Shown here in pieces: positions 1 to 7,746 of a DNA stretch of 64,000 nt. The stretch is from the NCBI RefSeq assembly GCF_000429305.1, contig NZ_AUBP01000017.1, positions 1 to 64,000 on the forward strand, given 5' to 3'. This stretch comes from Desulfovibrio inopinatus DSM 10711 (GTDB lineage: Bacteria; Desulfobacterota; Desulfovibrionia; Desulfovibrionales; Desulfovibrionaceae). Below the pieces are notes generated by a model, which ran no database searches, had not been told where the DNA came from, and saw nothing but the letters and a program-made list of their open reading frames with translations. Numbering within the stretch: the first letter of the stretch is position 1; each line of letters opens with the position of its first letter. A program made the position numbers and the translations under genes.

Positions 1-2
1 TA

Positions 3-320
3 AAACAGGTTGGAGATACACAAATCCTCATCCCGAAGCCGCCGAAGAAGAAAGACTCGCGACATCAGCGCCAGAAGGCCCGGCAACGCTTCCGCCGTCG
101 AGCAGGCATCGAGCCGGTGATCGGCCATCTCAAGCACGACCACCGCATGGCGCGGAGCTACCTCAAGGGCGCGGTCGGGGACACCATCAATCTGTTCATG
201 GCATGTGCGGCGTTCAATCTCAGAAAGCTGATGCGGAAGCTGGGAAGTCTTTTTGCGCTCCTGGCGTTTCTGCTCCTCGGAGGAGGCGCGAACCAGAGAC
301 CGGCGGCAAGCATCACATAG
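3..320 (+). mobile_element. IS5-type transposase, C-terminal part (cut by window edge)
   Basis: The frame is open from the first bases of the window, so the N-terminal part lies outside. The visible 105 residues contain IEPVIGHLKHDHRM followed by LKGAVGDTIN and a hydrophobic AAFNLRKLMRKL segment, the usual C-terminal signature of DDE transposases of the IS5 group (Arg/Glu/Lys of the last catalytic block). The element probably ends about 25 bases after the stop codon, near 340-345, where the interrupted secreted-protein gene begins. The target duplication and the other terminal repeat cannot be seen. Family assignment rests on motif recognition only. Confidence 0.8.
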
Positions 321-337
321 GCGCTAAAACGGTTTTT

Positions 338-1148
338 TCAGGCTCGACTAATGATGGTCTGTTCGTTTTCGTCTTGGCAGGTTAAGTCCCAGCCGTTCCC
401 TTCGCATCGATCGCCTTCGAAATAGACGGCATGCCGTATAAGCGCCACAGGGGAACCGGCTCGGAATTCGTATCGTCTGAGTCCGCCAAGAGAACCTTCC
501 GGGGCGTTTCCATAACTTTCACGGACTTGTTACCGCTGTTGCCAGGTCTCCTTTTTTCACGGTGACGTCTCGAAGATTGACATGTCCATACTCCTGACCA
601 TTGACGGCAATTGTTGTCGCTCCGCCCATAATCACCGAGCCGCTGTTCGATATCTGAATGGAAGAGAAGAGGCCTGTGTACCCGTCACCGATGCGGAAGG
701 ATGCCGCCCCAGTGTTGACGGTAATGCCGGAAGCGTCTTGGCTGACTGTAATCGTGTTTGATAAGGCTGAAGGCGAACATGTCGAATCATTGAAAAAGAG
801 ACGATACGTCGTCGTTTGATTGGCTGAGACCGTGGCAGGGAAACTGGCTAAGAGCCATTGGATTGGCGCCGTTGAGACAGATTTTCCGGCGTTGTATCTG
901 CCTAGCACATCCAATTGTGACGCAACGGCCGTTCTATTTTCGATGCGAACACATGCGTGGTCGAGATTCGTGAGATTCAGCTCCACCGGGGGAGGGATGC
1001 CAGATCGAACAATCTCAGCATTTCGACTGGCTCCAGCCGTTTCTTTTACCTGAAGATCAAGAGAAGATGTCGCTGAGATGGCGGGGTGGGTGGTCATCGA
1101 CATCAGCGCTGGAACGAAAAGGCAAATCCAGTGAATGTAGGATTTCAT
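338..1148 (-). pseudogene. Truncated, frameshifted secreted protein (possible RIFT-barrel/YetA-type)
   Basis: An ATG at 1148 preceded by GAGAGG begins a 209-residue frame with a clear signal peptide (MKSYIHWICLFVPALMS, cleavage after an AISA-like site), followed by beta-rich sequence with PPPVELNLTN and PIQWLLASFPATVSANQTTTY. This frame stops at 519-521. If one of the two C bases near 523-525 is removed, reading continues sensibly (RESYGNAPEGSLGGLRRYEF, then VALIRHAVYFEGDRC) until the frame stops inside the transposon end near 340. The gene therefore carries a one-base frameshift and is cut off by the IS. The beta-rich start resembles the N-terminal region of large exo-rhamnogalacturonan-lyase-like proteins, but that family assignment is tentative. 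Confidence 0.6.
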
Positions 1149-1244
1149 ATCACCCTCTCGCAATGTCGGTATATGCATGCTCCATAACACTGAAGACCGT
1201 GATGCCAATATGATGAATTATCGAATTCAATGGGCAAACAAAAA

Positions 1245-1272
1245 CCGCTATCCGGTAGGGACCGAATAGCGG
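1245..1272 (-). terminator. Rho-independent terminator of the cobW-WD40 operon
   Basis: CCGCTAT and ATAGCGG flank an inner CCGGT/ACCGA pairing with a four-base loop. Read on the minus strand, the stem is followed at once by a TTTTTG run. It lies about 100 bases past the stop of the WD40 gene. A second perfect stem without a T-run (TTGGGGAGA/TCTCTCCCCAA, 1304-1339) lies between the two. Confidence 0.75.
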
Positions 1273-1368
1273 AGAAAAGAGGCGTGATGACGTCCGCTAC
1301 AATCAACGGTTGGGGAGATGATCTCTCCCCAAATCGTTGAGTAAGATTGAACGCAGTCTTTCGATTTT

Positions 1369-2409
1369 TTATGCCATGCCAAGAAACTGCATCATATTAA
1401 GCAGGAACCCGTCACCGTCTTCGCTGCCACCGACGAGGAAGAGCCCGTCGTGTGACCAATTGAGGCAACTGATTTTATCGCCGTCGAGAATGGTCATGGG
1501 GGTAGCCGTTTGTTTATTCATGTCTGCCAGCATGACAACACCACCGGTGAATCCTCCTACGGCCAGGGGGAATTTGGGGTGTGGGGCGATGGCGGTCATC
1601 AGCGCTTCTTCGATGGGTGAGAAGACAACGGCATCGTCGCTCTGTCCACGAGGGAGTACCCAGGCCACAAACGCTTGTTCGGCATCGGTAAGGAGCAATG
1701 ATTCATCGGCTGTGAAACCGAGGCTGGTCACTTTGTTGGGATAGCCGGTGAGACCGAACTGCTTCGAGGTCTCGAAGTCGAGGCCATAAAGCGTTTTATC
1801 CTGGGTGGCACAAACAAGATAGCGGCCGCCGGGAGAAAATGCGGTGAATTGGTTTGATCCTGGCCACTCCAAGGTTTTGGGGTCGGAAAAACCATCTTCG
1901 AGCTTCCAAAGGGACATACCGCCGTGATGCGCACAGGCAACAATGGTCCCCCCCGGAGCGACGGCTAATCCTGTCACGGTCCCGGGATGCGGGCCGAGCT
2001 TTTCCGGGGCTTCATCGGCATCGTCGGCAAATAAGTAGACATCGTTTCCGGCTCCGGCTGCCATGAGTGGGCCTCGGGTGGCCACAGCAATCGGTTCAAT
2101 CCATTTACCCGGAATGGAGAGTAGTTCGAGAACCTCTCCGGAGTCTGTGATTTTGAGGAACCGGCCGTCATCCGTGCCGGCAATGAATCCGCTTTTGGGT
2201 GCAGCGGCAAATGACAGAATGCCGCAATCTTCGCCGAGAGAGACGATGTTCGGTGTTTCCGGGGTGCGCGGATCAACCAAAGCAACACGCCCGTCACCTA
2301 ATCCAAAACCGGCCATAGGAGATGACTTGGACACGGCGGCGCCGGTGACAAAAGCATCAAAGGAAAACGTCGTCAGGCCTGGAGTGCTGTCGTTGTCGTA
2401 TTCACTCAT
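1369..2409 (-). CDS. WD40-repeat protein paired with a CobW GTPase
   Basis: This 346-residue protein has no signal peptide, so it is probably cytoplasmic. It consists of repeated blade-like units with phrases such as FSPGGRYLVCATQDKT, LGFTADESLLLTD and LNWSHDGLFLVGGSEDGD, the usual [hydrophobic]-SPDG-x-L-hydrophobic pattern of WD40-type beta-propellers; about seven units can be counted. The ATG at 2409 overlaps the TGA of the upstream CobW gene (ATGA), so the two are translationally coupled and probably work together. An upstream in-frame ATG at 2436 lies inside the CobW gene and lacks a ribosome site. The propeller may act as a scaffold for the GTPase or its metal client; that is an inference from gene order. 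Confidence 0.8.
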   Translation of the reverse strand: MSEYDNDSTPGLTTFSFDAFVTGAAVSKSSPMAGFGLGDGRVALVDPRTPETPNIVSLGEDCGILSFAAAPKSGFIAGTDDGRFLKITDSGEVLELLSIPGKWIEPIAVATRGPLMAAGAGNDVYLFADDADEAPEKLGPHPGTVTGLAVAPGGTIVACAHHGGMSLWKLEDGFSDPKTLEWPGSNQFTAFSPGGRYLVCATQDKTLYGLDFETSKQFGLTGYPNKVTSLGFTADESLLLTDAEQAFVAWVLPRGQSDDAVVFSPIEEALMTAIAPHPKFPLAVGGFTGGVVMLADMNKQTATPMTILDGDKISCLNWSHDGLFLVGGSEDGDGFLLNMMQFLGMA

Positions 2410-3386
2410 GCGTTTGCCTCCACGGGATTGGTGCATGCGGTAAAGGCGGCAGTCAATGCGTCTTTGTCGAGGCCGCGACCAATGAAAACGACCCGGCTGC
2501 CTCGTGGTTCCTCTTCTTTCCAGGGGGCGCCGTAACTCATTTCTGCAAGCATATGGACTCCTTGAAAGACGAAACGGAGGTCAGAGTCGGCAATTTCAAG
2601 AATGCCCTTACTGCGCAGGATATCTTGTCCTTGTTCCTCAAGAACTTTTCCGATGAATTGCTGGAACGCGTCAAGATCAACCGCTCCGGGTACGGAGAGA
2701 GAGATACTTTTGAGATCGTCCCCGTGGTCGTGAACATGGCCATCGGGCATCAGGAAAAATGGATCGTTCGCCATGACTTTTGTGATGTCGAAGGCATCTT
2801 TGTCGAGAAGCGAAGCAATGGGAGCGTCACAACGCGTGGTGGTGATGATTTCGGCTCCAGGATTGATGGAGCGTATGTTGTCCAGACAGGTCTGCAATGT
2901 CTCGTCATCAATTAAGTCTATTTTGTTGACAAGCACGACATTGGCGTAAACGACTTGCCGAACAACTTCCTTGCAGCGTTTGGACTGGTCGGAGAAGTGG
3001 TGTGCATCAACGACGGTGACAATGGCGTCGAGTTTGGTGCGCTCGCGTGTTTCATCATCCATATAAAACGTCTGAATGACAGGAGCCGGTTCAGCCAAGC
3101 CGGTTGTTTCAACCAGGATTCCGTCAAATCTCCCCCGGCGTTTAATCAGTCCGTTGACGATGCGAATCAAGTCGCCACGTACGTTGCAGCATACGCAGCC
3201 ATTATTCATTTCGTAAATTTCTTCCTGTGCGTCGACAACCAATCCGGCATCAATGCCGAGTTCGCCGAATTCGTTGACGATGACGGCGAATCGGCGTCCG
3301 TGGTTTTCGCTGAGGATTCGATTCAGCAATGTTGTTTTGCCGGCACCAAGGTAGCCGGTCAATACGGTGACGGGAATCTGGGACAT
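2406..3386 (-). CDS. CobW/COG0523-family G3E GTPase, metallochaperone-like
   Basis: The 326-residue protein begins with a Walker A motif GYLGAGKTTLL (residues 11-21) and has the family hallmark metal-binding CxCC in NGCVCCNVRGDL (about 66-77). The G4-like LVNKIDLID is near 155, and a His-rich HVHDHGDD linker (about 217-224) precedes the CobW C-terminal domain. Members of this family are GTP-driven metal chaperones, mostly for Zn and sometimes Co or nitrile hydratase metals. The start at 3386 has a GGAGA site seven bases upstream. No cobalamin genes adjoin it, so a Zn role is more likely than a role in B12 synthesis; the metal cannot be read from sequence. It is the first gene of a two-gene operon with the WD40 protein. 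Confidence 0.9.
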   Translation of the reverse strand: MSQIPVTVLTGYLGAGKTTLLNRILSENHGRRFAVIVNEFGELGIDAGLVVDAQEEIYEMNNGCVCCNVRGDLIRIVNGLIKRRGRFDGILVETTGLAEPAPVIQTFYMDDETRERTKLDAIVTVVDAHHFSDQSKRCKEVVRQVVYANVVLVNKIDLIDDETLQTCLDNIRSINPGAEIITTTRCDAPIASLLDKDAFDITKVMANDPFFLMPDGHVHDHGDDLKSISLSVPGAVDLDAFQQFIGKVLEEQGQDILRSKGILEIADSDLRFVFQGVHMLAEMSYGAPWKEEEPRGSRVVFIGRGLDKDALTAAFTACTNPVEANA

Positions 3387-3857
3387 GGACTCTCCTTAGA
3401 ATAAAGCCCGAGAATGCGGGCGAGGATGCTGTGAAAAGGCGTTGGCTAGCCTTCCGGTTCGAGTTTGTCAAACAGTTGAATATGTCCGTGATAGTGCGAC
3501 GTTGTTTCGAGAAAGGGAAGAGCGGACAAGAAGGCAAGAATACCTCTATCGGAAGATTATATCTTTGGGAAAAAAAGCGCAAACGTATGGCAAGATTCTA
3601 ATCCCAGGGATAGACATTCCCTATAACAACCTGTAATGAGCAACCGCGAAACACTAGTGTTTGGACAATCAAATTTTCCTGCATCACACCGAAATATCAG
3701 GCCGGGGGAGCGCCGGCCGGTGTGCTGAACTGCTAGTCTGGAAATTCCGGATTGCGCCGACCTGGGCAGCAACCTTCGGTATCGTGCAGGGGAAGTCGTT
3801 TGGAGAACGCACTCTTTGGATGACGAAGTGATCCATGACATAGGCAAGGAGAAAACC
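3387..3857. other. Divergent intergenic region, cobW operon / tmc operon
   Basis: About 470 bases separate the two divergent operons and should carry both promoters. I see no convincing coding frame. A GGCCGG/CCGGCC stem is present near 3701-3720. No metal-regulator box or sigma-54 site could be identified with confidence. Confidence 0.5.
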
Positions 3858-5111
3858 ATGTTGGACGTGTCCAAATGGGACTGGCAGCCCGGAGAGCGGC
3901 AGATCGCCGAACCCGGAGCCTGGTCCGAGAAGTTTGAATGGGTCGAGGAACTCACCGCATCCCCCGATGGTGAAAAAATCGCGGCCGTTGTACGCACCGA
4001 GGACGCCGAGTCCACAGTCTGCGTGAACGGAGAAGCCTGGGAAGAAACCTTTGAGCGCGTTTGGGGTTTGAAATTCAGCCCTGATGGCCGTTTGGCTGGA
4101 TTGTGCCAGACCATGGGCGAATGGACCATGGGCGTTGATGGCGAAACGTGGTCTGAAAACTATGCGTACATTTGGGCGACCAAGTTTGGGCCGCAAGGCT
4201 CCATTGCCGCTGCTGTTCAACAGGACGGCGAGTACGGGATGGGCGTTGAGGGCGAGCTGTGGGAAACCATGTACGAAAATGCCAACGATTTCACTTTGGC
4301 CCCGAACGGCAAGTCCACTTGTGCCGTTGTTCAGGTCAAATCACTCGGGCAGGCCGATGTTGAAGGCTTTCTGGCTGGCGTCTTTTCCGTCGCCATCAAT
4401 GGCGTTGCTTGGGACCGCACGTTTGTGAACTGCTGGACCCCGGTGTTTGATGCCAATTCCACAAAAGTTGCCTGCCAGGTTCGTTTAACACCGTTTGATT
4501 ACACCATCGCGGTGGACGGTGAACCGTGGTCCAAAACGTTTGGCTGTGTGTGGGACCCGTTGTTCAACCCGGCTGATGGCTCAGTTCTCGCCCCGGTCCG
4601 TCAGGGTGGCAAGTGGGGTCTCGCGAAGAATGGCGATATCCTGTGGCAGCCGGCTTACTTCCAGCTCTGGCACACCCAGGCGAGCATGTCCGGTGATATC
4701 TACGCTATCGGTGCTCCTGTGTACGGTGAATTCACAGTCATCGCCAATGACAAAGCATGGAACGATTTGTTCCCCGCAGTGATCGATCTTGCCGTGAGCC
4801 CGGATGGAAAGCGCGCATCGGCTATCGGGAAAAAAGACTACGACTACAGCTTGGTTGTCGACGATGCCATCGTGGCCGGTCCGTACCCCATGATTTGGAA
4901 AGCCGTGTTCAGCCCTGATTCCAAACACTACGCGTCGAAGATCGAGTTGCCCGGCAAGAAGTTCACCTACTTTGTTGACGGCAAGTTATACGGCCGCACC
5001 TTTGATCAGGTGTTCGATCCGGTGTTTAGCCCCGACTCCGGGAAAGTCCTCATCCGAGGCGTTGACGGCGGCACCTACGTCCGAATCGTCGTCCCTGTCA
5101 ACGAATTCTAG
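3858..5111 (+). CDS. tmcD: TmcD, tryptophan-rich WD40-like subunit of the Tmc complex
   Basis: The start at 3858 follows AAGGAG and gives 417 residues. The protein is built of about eight to ten repeats of roughly 45 residues. Each carries a Trp-rich phrase such as NGEAWEETFERVWGLKFSPDG, DGEPWSKTFGCVWDPLF or DGKLYGRTFDQVFDPVFSPDSG, consistent with a beta-propeller. No signal peptide or membrane segment is seen, so it is probably cytoplasmic. In Desulfovibrio the tmc locus encodes TmcA-D, and TmcD is the Trp-rich WD-repeat member whose exact role is unknown. Here it is the first gene of tmcDCBA, 17 bases before tmcC. The identification rests on the repeats plus the three diagnostic neighbours. 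Confidence 0.85.
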   Translation: MLDVSKWDWQPGERQIAEPGAWSEKFEWVEELTASPDGEKIAAVVRTEDAESTVCVNGEAWEETFERVWGLKFSPDGRLAGLCQTMGEWTMGVDGETWSENYAYIWATKFGPQGSIAAAVQQDGEYGMGVEGELWETMYENANDFTLAPNGKSTCAVVQVKSLGQADVEGFLAGVFSVAINGVAWDRTFVNCWTPVFDANSTKVACQVRLTPFDYTIAVDGEPWSKTFGCVWDPLFNPADGSVLAPVRQGGKWGLAKNGDILWQPAYFQLWHTQASMSGDIYAIGAPVYGEFTVIANDKAWNDLFPAVIDLAVSPDGKRASAIGKKDYDYSLVVDDAIVAGPYPMIWKAVFSPDSKHYASKIELPGKKFTYFVDGKLYGRTFDQVFDPVFSPDSGKVLIRGVDGGTYVRIVVPVNEF

Positions 5112-5128
5112 GTGGGAGGAAGACCGAT

Positions 5129-5788
5129 ATGAACGCTATTTACGATTTCGTTTCCGGCCCCCTGTGCTGGATCGCCTTTATCGTCTTCATTGGCGGCAGC
5201 GCTTGGCGGTTGTATTCCATGTACAATGAGGCCAAGAAAAAAGATGTGAACTCTTTGGCGTATATGGATAAACATTACGCCCTGCGCTCCATCTTGAACT
5301 GGCTTATCCCGTTTCGGGCTTTGGGTTGGAAAGAAAATCCCGGCATGACCGTCGCGACGTTTCTCTTCCACATTTGTCTGATTTTGACCCCGCTTTTTCT
5401 TCTTGGGCACATCGTGCTTTTGGAACAAAATCTGGGTATTTCCTATCCGGCGCTGCCAGACGGTCTGGCCGATTTCATGACGATTATCGTCATTGCTGCC
5501 TGCGTGTATTTTTACTGGCGTCGTAAGTCCCAACCCGACGTGAAGTTCTTGACTACGCGCAAAGACTGGTTCGCTCTGTGCGTTGCCTTTTTGCCGTTCT
5601 TTACGGGTTTTCTTGCCTACCACGGCATCGGTGGTGACAAGTTTATGACTATTCTTCATATACTGGCCGGCGAACTCATGCTGGTCGCCATACCGTTCAC
5701 CCGTTTGAGCCACATGATCTTTGGACTGTTCAGCCGTGCCTACATGGGTTCCGAGTTCGGTGGCATCCGGCGCGTCCAAGACTGGTAA
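5129..5788 (+). CDS. tmcC: TmcC, membrane cytochrome b subunit of the Tmc complex
   Basis: This 219-residue membrane protein has about five hydrophobic helices (around residues 8-25, 75-100, 115-132, 150-168 and 175-200). Several in-helix His residues (FHICLIL, YHGIGG, LHILAGE, RLSHM) suit heme b ligation as in the NarI/DsrM family. It anchors the complex in the inner membrane and should pass electrons between periplasmic TmcA and cytoplasmic TmcB, possibly through quinone or directly. GGAGG lies nine bases upstream of the ATG. It is preceded by tmcD and followed by tmcB after 22 bases. Confidence 0.9.
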   Translation: MNAIYDFVSGPLCWIAFIVFIGGSAWRLYSMYNEAKKKDVNSLAYMDKHYALRSILNWLIPFRALGWKENPGMTVATFLFHICLILTPLFLLGHIVLLEQNLGISYPALPDGLADFMTIIVIAACVYFYWRRKSQPDVKFLTTRKDWFALCVAFLPFFTGFLAYHGIGGDKFMTILHILAGELMLVAIPFTRLSHMIFGLFSRAYMGSEFGGIRRVQDW

Positions 5789-5810
5789 ACGAGCACAGGG
5801 AGACAGCATC

Positions 5811-7124
5811 ATGAAATTCGACCGCAAAGTTGAAGATGCGGGGTTGATGCGCGGCGTTGCCGCCTTGACCCCGGACAAAATAGAAAAGACGATTAAAGCC
5901 GTTCTTGACGGTGAAACCGGGGCTAAACTGAAAATGTACGCAGAAACCTGCGTACGTTGCGGAATGTGCTCGCAGGCCTGTCATTTCTATGTTTCGCATG
6001 ACAATGATCCGACCTATTCTCCGGCCGGCAAGGTCCATCAGACCATGAGCCGCATTCTGGAGACCAAGGGCCGACTCGATCCTGAAGAAATCTATAAGAT
6101 CGCTCAGATCGCCTACACAGAATGTAACCTGTGCAAACGGTGTGTACACTATTGTCCGCTCGGTATCGACACCGGCTACATCATGTTGGTTGTTCGTCGT
6201 ATCTGCTACAAACTCGGTGTTGTTCCGCAATACATTCATGACACCACCAACAGCCATTCGGCAACCTACAACCAGATGTGGATCAAAGACGACGAATGGG
6301 TTGATAGCTTGCAATGGCAGGAAGACGAAGCTCGTGACGAGTTTCCGGATCTGCGCATTCCTGTTGACAAGGAAGGCGCCGAGATCATGTACTCGGTTAT
6401 CGCTCCGGAACCGAAGTTCCGTACCCACCTGATTTACCAAGCCGCTGCCATTATGCATCAGGCTGGTGTTGACTGGACCATGCCGTCTTCCCCAGGTTGG
6501 GACAACTCCGACTTGGCCATGTTCTCGGGCGATAATGAAATCATGGGACGCAATAAACGCCGTCACTTTGAATGCGCCATGGACCTGAAGGCCAAACGTA
6601 TTGTTATGGGTGAATGCGGGCACGCCTTCCGTTCGATTTATGATATGGGCAACCGTTGGCTCGGTTGGAAGATGTATCCCATTGAAGTCGTTCATGCCGT
6701 CGAGTTCTATTGGGAACTCATCAGCTCAGGAAAAATCAAGATCAAAGAAAAGATCAAAGAACCCGTCACTATTCAGGACCCCTGCAACATTATCCGTGGA
6801 CGCGGTCTCTACGAAGCGTCGCGTAAAGTTGCTGCCGCCCTGTGTGAAAATATCGTCGAGATGACCCCCAATGGCGTGCACAACTACTGCTGTGCAGCTG
6901 GTGGCGGTATCATTAACTGTGGACCTCCGTTCAAAAATACCCGTACCACCGGCAACCGCGCCAAGGCCGATCAGATCAAGGCCACGGGCGTCAAACTGTG
7001 CATTGTTCCGTGCCACAACTGCCACGGCGGTCTTGAAGATATCAACCACTACTATAAGCTGGGCATCGAAATGAAATTTTTCGGCGACCTTATTTACCAG
7101 CTTATGGAAAAACCCGAAGCCTAG
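5811..7124 (+). CDS. tmcB: TmcB, cytoplasmic HdrD-like iron-sulfur subunit
   Basis: The protein has 437 residues from the ATG at 5811 (GGGAG site). Two ferredoxin-type [4Fe-4S] motifs appear at CVRCGMCSQAC (about residue 47) and CNLCKRCVHYC (about 107). C-terminal CCG-domain cysteines follow, with NYCCAAGGGIINCG and IVPCHNCHGG near residues 360-420. CCG domains in HdrB/HdrD and DsrK bind a noncubane or special [4Fe-4S] cluster used in disulfide or heterodisulfide chemistry. In the Tmc complex this subunit is the cytoplasmic exit for electrons from periplasmic cytochrome c3. A longer frame starting within tmcC has no ribosome site and is rejected. Confidence 0.93.
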   Translation: MKFDRKVEDAGLMRGVAALTPDKIEKTIKAVLDGETGAKLKMYAETCVRCGMCSQACHFYVSHDNDPTYSPAGKVHQTMSRILETKGRLDPEEIYKIAQIAYTECNLCKRCVHYCPLGIDTGYIMLVVRRICYKLGVVPQYIHDTTNSHSATYNQMWIKDDEWVDSLQWQEDEARDEFPDLRIPVDKEGAEIMYSVIAPEPKFRTHLIYQAAAIMHQAGVDWTMPSSPGWDNSDLAMFSGDNEIMGRNKRRHFECAMDLKAKRIVMGECGHAFRSIYDMGNRWLGWKMYPIEVVHAVEFYWELISSGKIKIKEKIKEPVTIQDPCNIIRGRGLYEASRKVAAALCENIVEMTPNGVHNYCCAAGGGIINCGPPFKNTRTTGNRAKADQIKATGVKLCIVPCHNCHGGLEDINHYYKLGIEMKFFGDLIYQLMEKPEA

Positions 7125-7139
7125 GGCCGGAGGAATACC

Positions 7140-7526
7140 ATGAACAAAACACTTGGCATCCTGATTGCGGCCATGGCCATCAGCCTCTTCATGTTTCTTC
7201 CTGCATTTTCGCAGGAAGACATTGTGACACTTGCGCCTGAAGCGTTGCAGCCGCTGAAACGCATGCCCGCGGTTTTCAATCACGATGCGCATAATGAAAA
7301 AGCGGAAATCGATGATTGTGCCGTTTGTCACCACGATGCTGAAGACGGCAAAATTGTCGAAGGTGATTCGGCTGGAATACCCTGTGCTGATTGCCACGAT
7401 GGAAAAAGTAATTCCGTCAGCTTGCGGCGTGCGTACCACGTGCAATGCACGTCATGCCACATTGAACGCGGTGAGGGGCCTGTGACCTGTAACGGTTGCC
7501 ACACCACACCGCCTGCAGCCGAATAG
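7140..7526 (+). CDS. tmcA: TmcA, type II tetraheme cytochrome c3
   Basis: The 128-residue preprotein has a Sec signal peptide (MNKTLGILIAAMAISLF, ending near PAFSQ). Four CXXCH heme-attachment sites follow: CAVCHHD, CADCHD, CTSCHIE and CNGCHT, with additional His residues for bis-His ligation (FNHDAH, AYHVQ). This is the size and heme number of the acidic type II c3 that accepts electrons from type I c3 and periplasmic hydrogenases. A GGAGG site precedes the ATG, and the gene sits 15 bases after tmcB. A strong terminator 50 bases downstream closes the operon. Confidence 0.94.
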   Translation: MNKTLGILIAAMAISLFMFLPAFSQEDIVTLAPEALQPLKRMPAVFNHDAHNEKAEIDDCAVCHHDAEDGKIVEGDSAGIPCADCHDGKSNSVSLRRAYHVQCTSCHIERGEGPVTCNGCHTTPPAAE

Positions 7527-7577
7527 CAAATCAATCCTCAGATGTCCGCTTACCACCCTAGCGGGCAATCTCCTCAT

Positions 7578-7614
7578 AAAACGCCCGGACCGCTCCCGTT
7601 CGGGCGTTTTTTTT
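7578..7614 (+). terminator. Rho-independent terminator of the tmc operon
   Basis: The arms AACGCCCG and CGGGCGTT enclose a 13-base loop and are followed by eight T residues on the plus strand. Position and orientation fit the end of tmcDCBA. Confidence 0.92.
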
Positions 7615-7648
7615 GGGCTGACGAGAAAAACCGTTCTCGACGAACACT

Positions 7649-7702
7649 GCATATTGCGTTCAAGCCCTGGAAATGATTTTTCAGGACATGAACGCAATAT
7701 GC
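7649..7702. repeat. 54-bp nested palindrome
   Basis: GCATATTGCGTTCA (7649-7662) is perfectly matched by TGAACGCAATATGC (7689-7702). Inside it CCTG-GAAA and TTTT-CAGG pair again around a short loop, so nearly the whole segment can fold into one long hairpin. It lies between the tmc terminator and the end of the convergent MscS gene and has no T-run. Confidence 0.75.
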
Positions 7703-7746
7703 GTTTGAGGTGCTAAACAGTGAGAAGAACCCCAGTTCGTAAGAGA

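Noticed and set aside
5108-5878. Long open frame antisense to tmcC
   Set aside because: It is the shadow of a strongly supported membrane protein gene and has no ribosome site or family signature.
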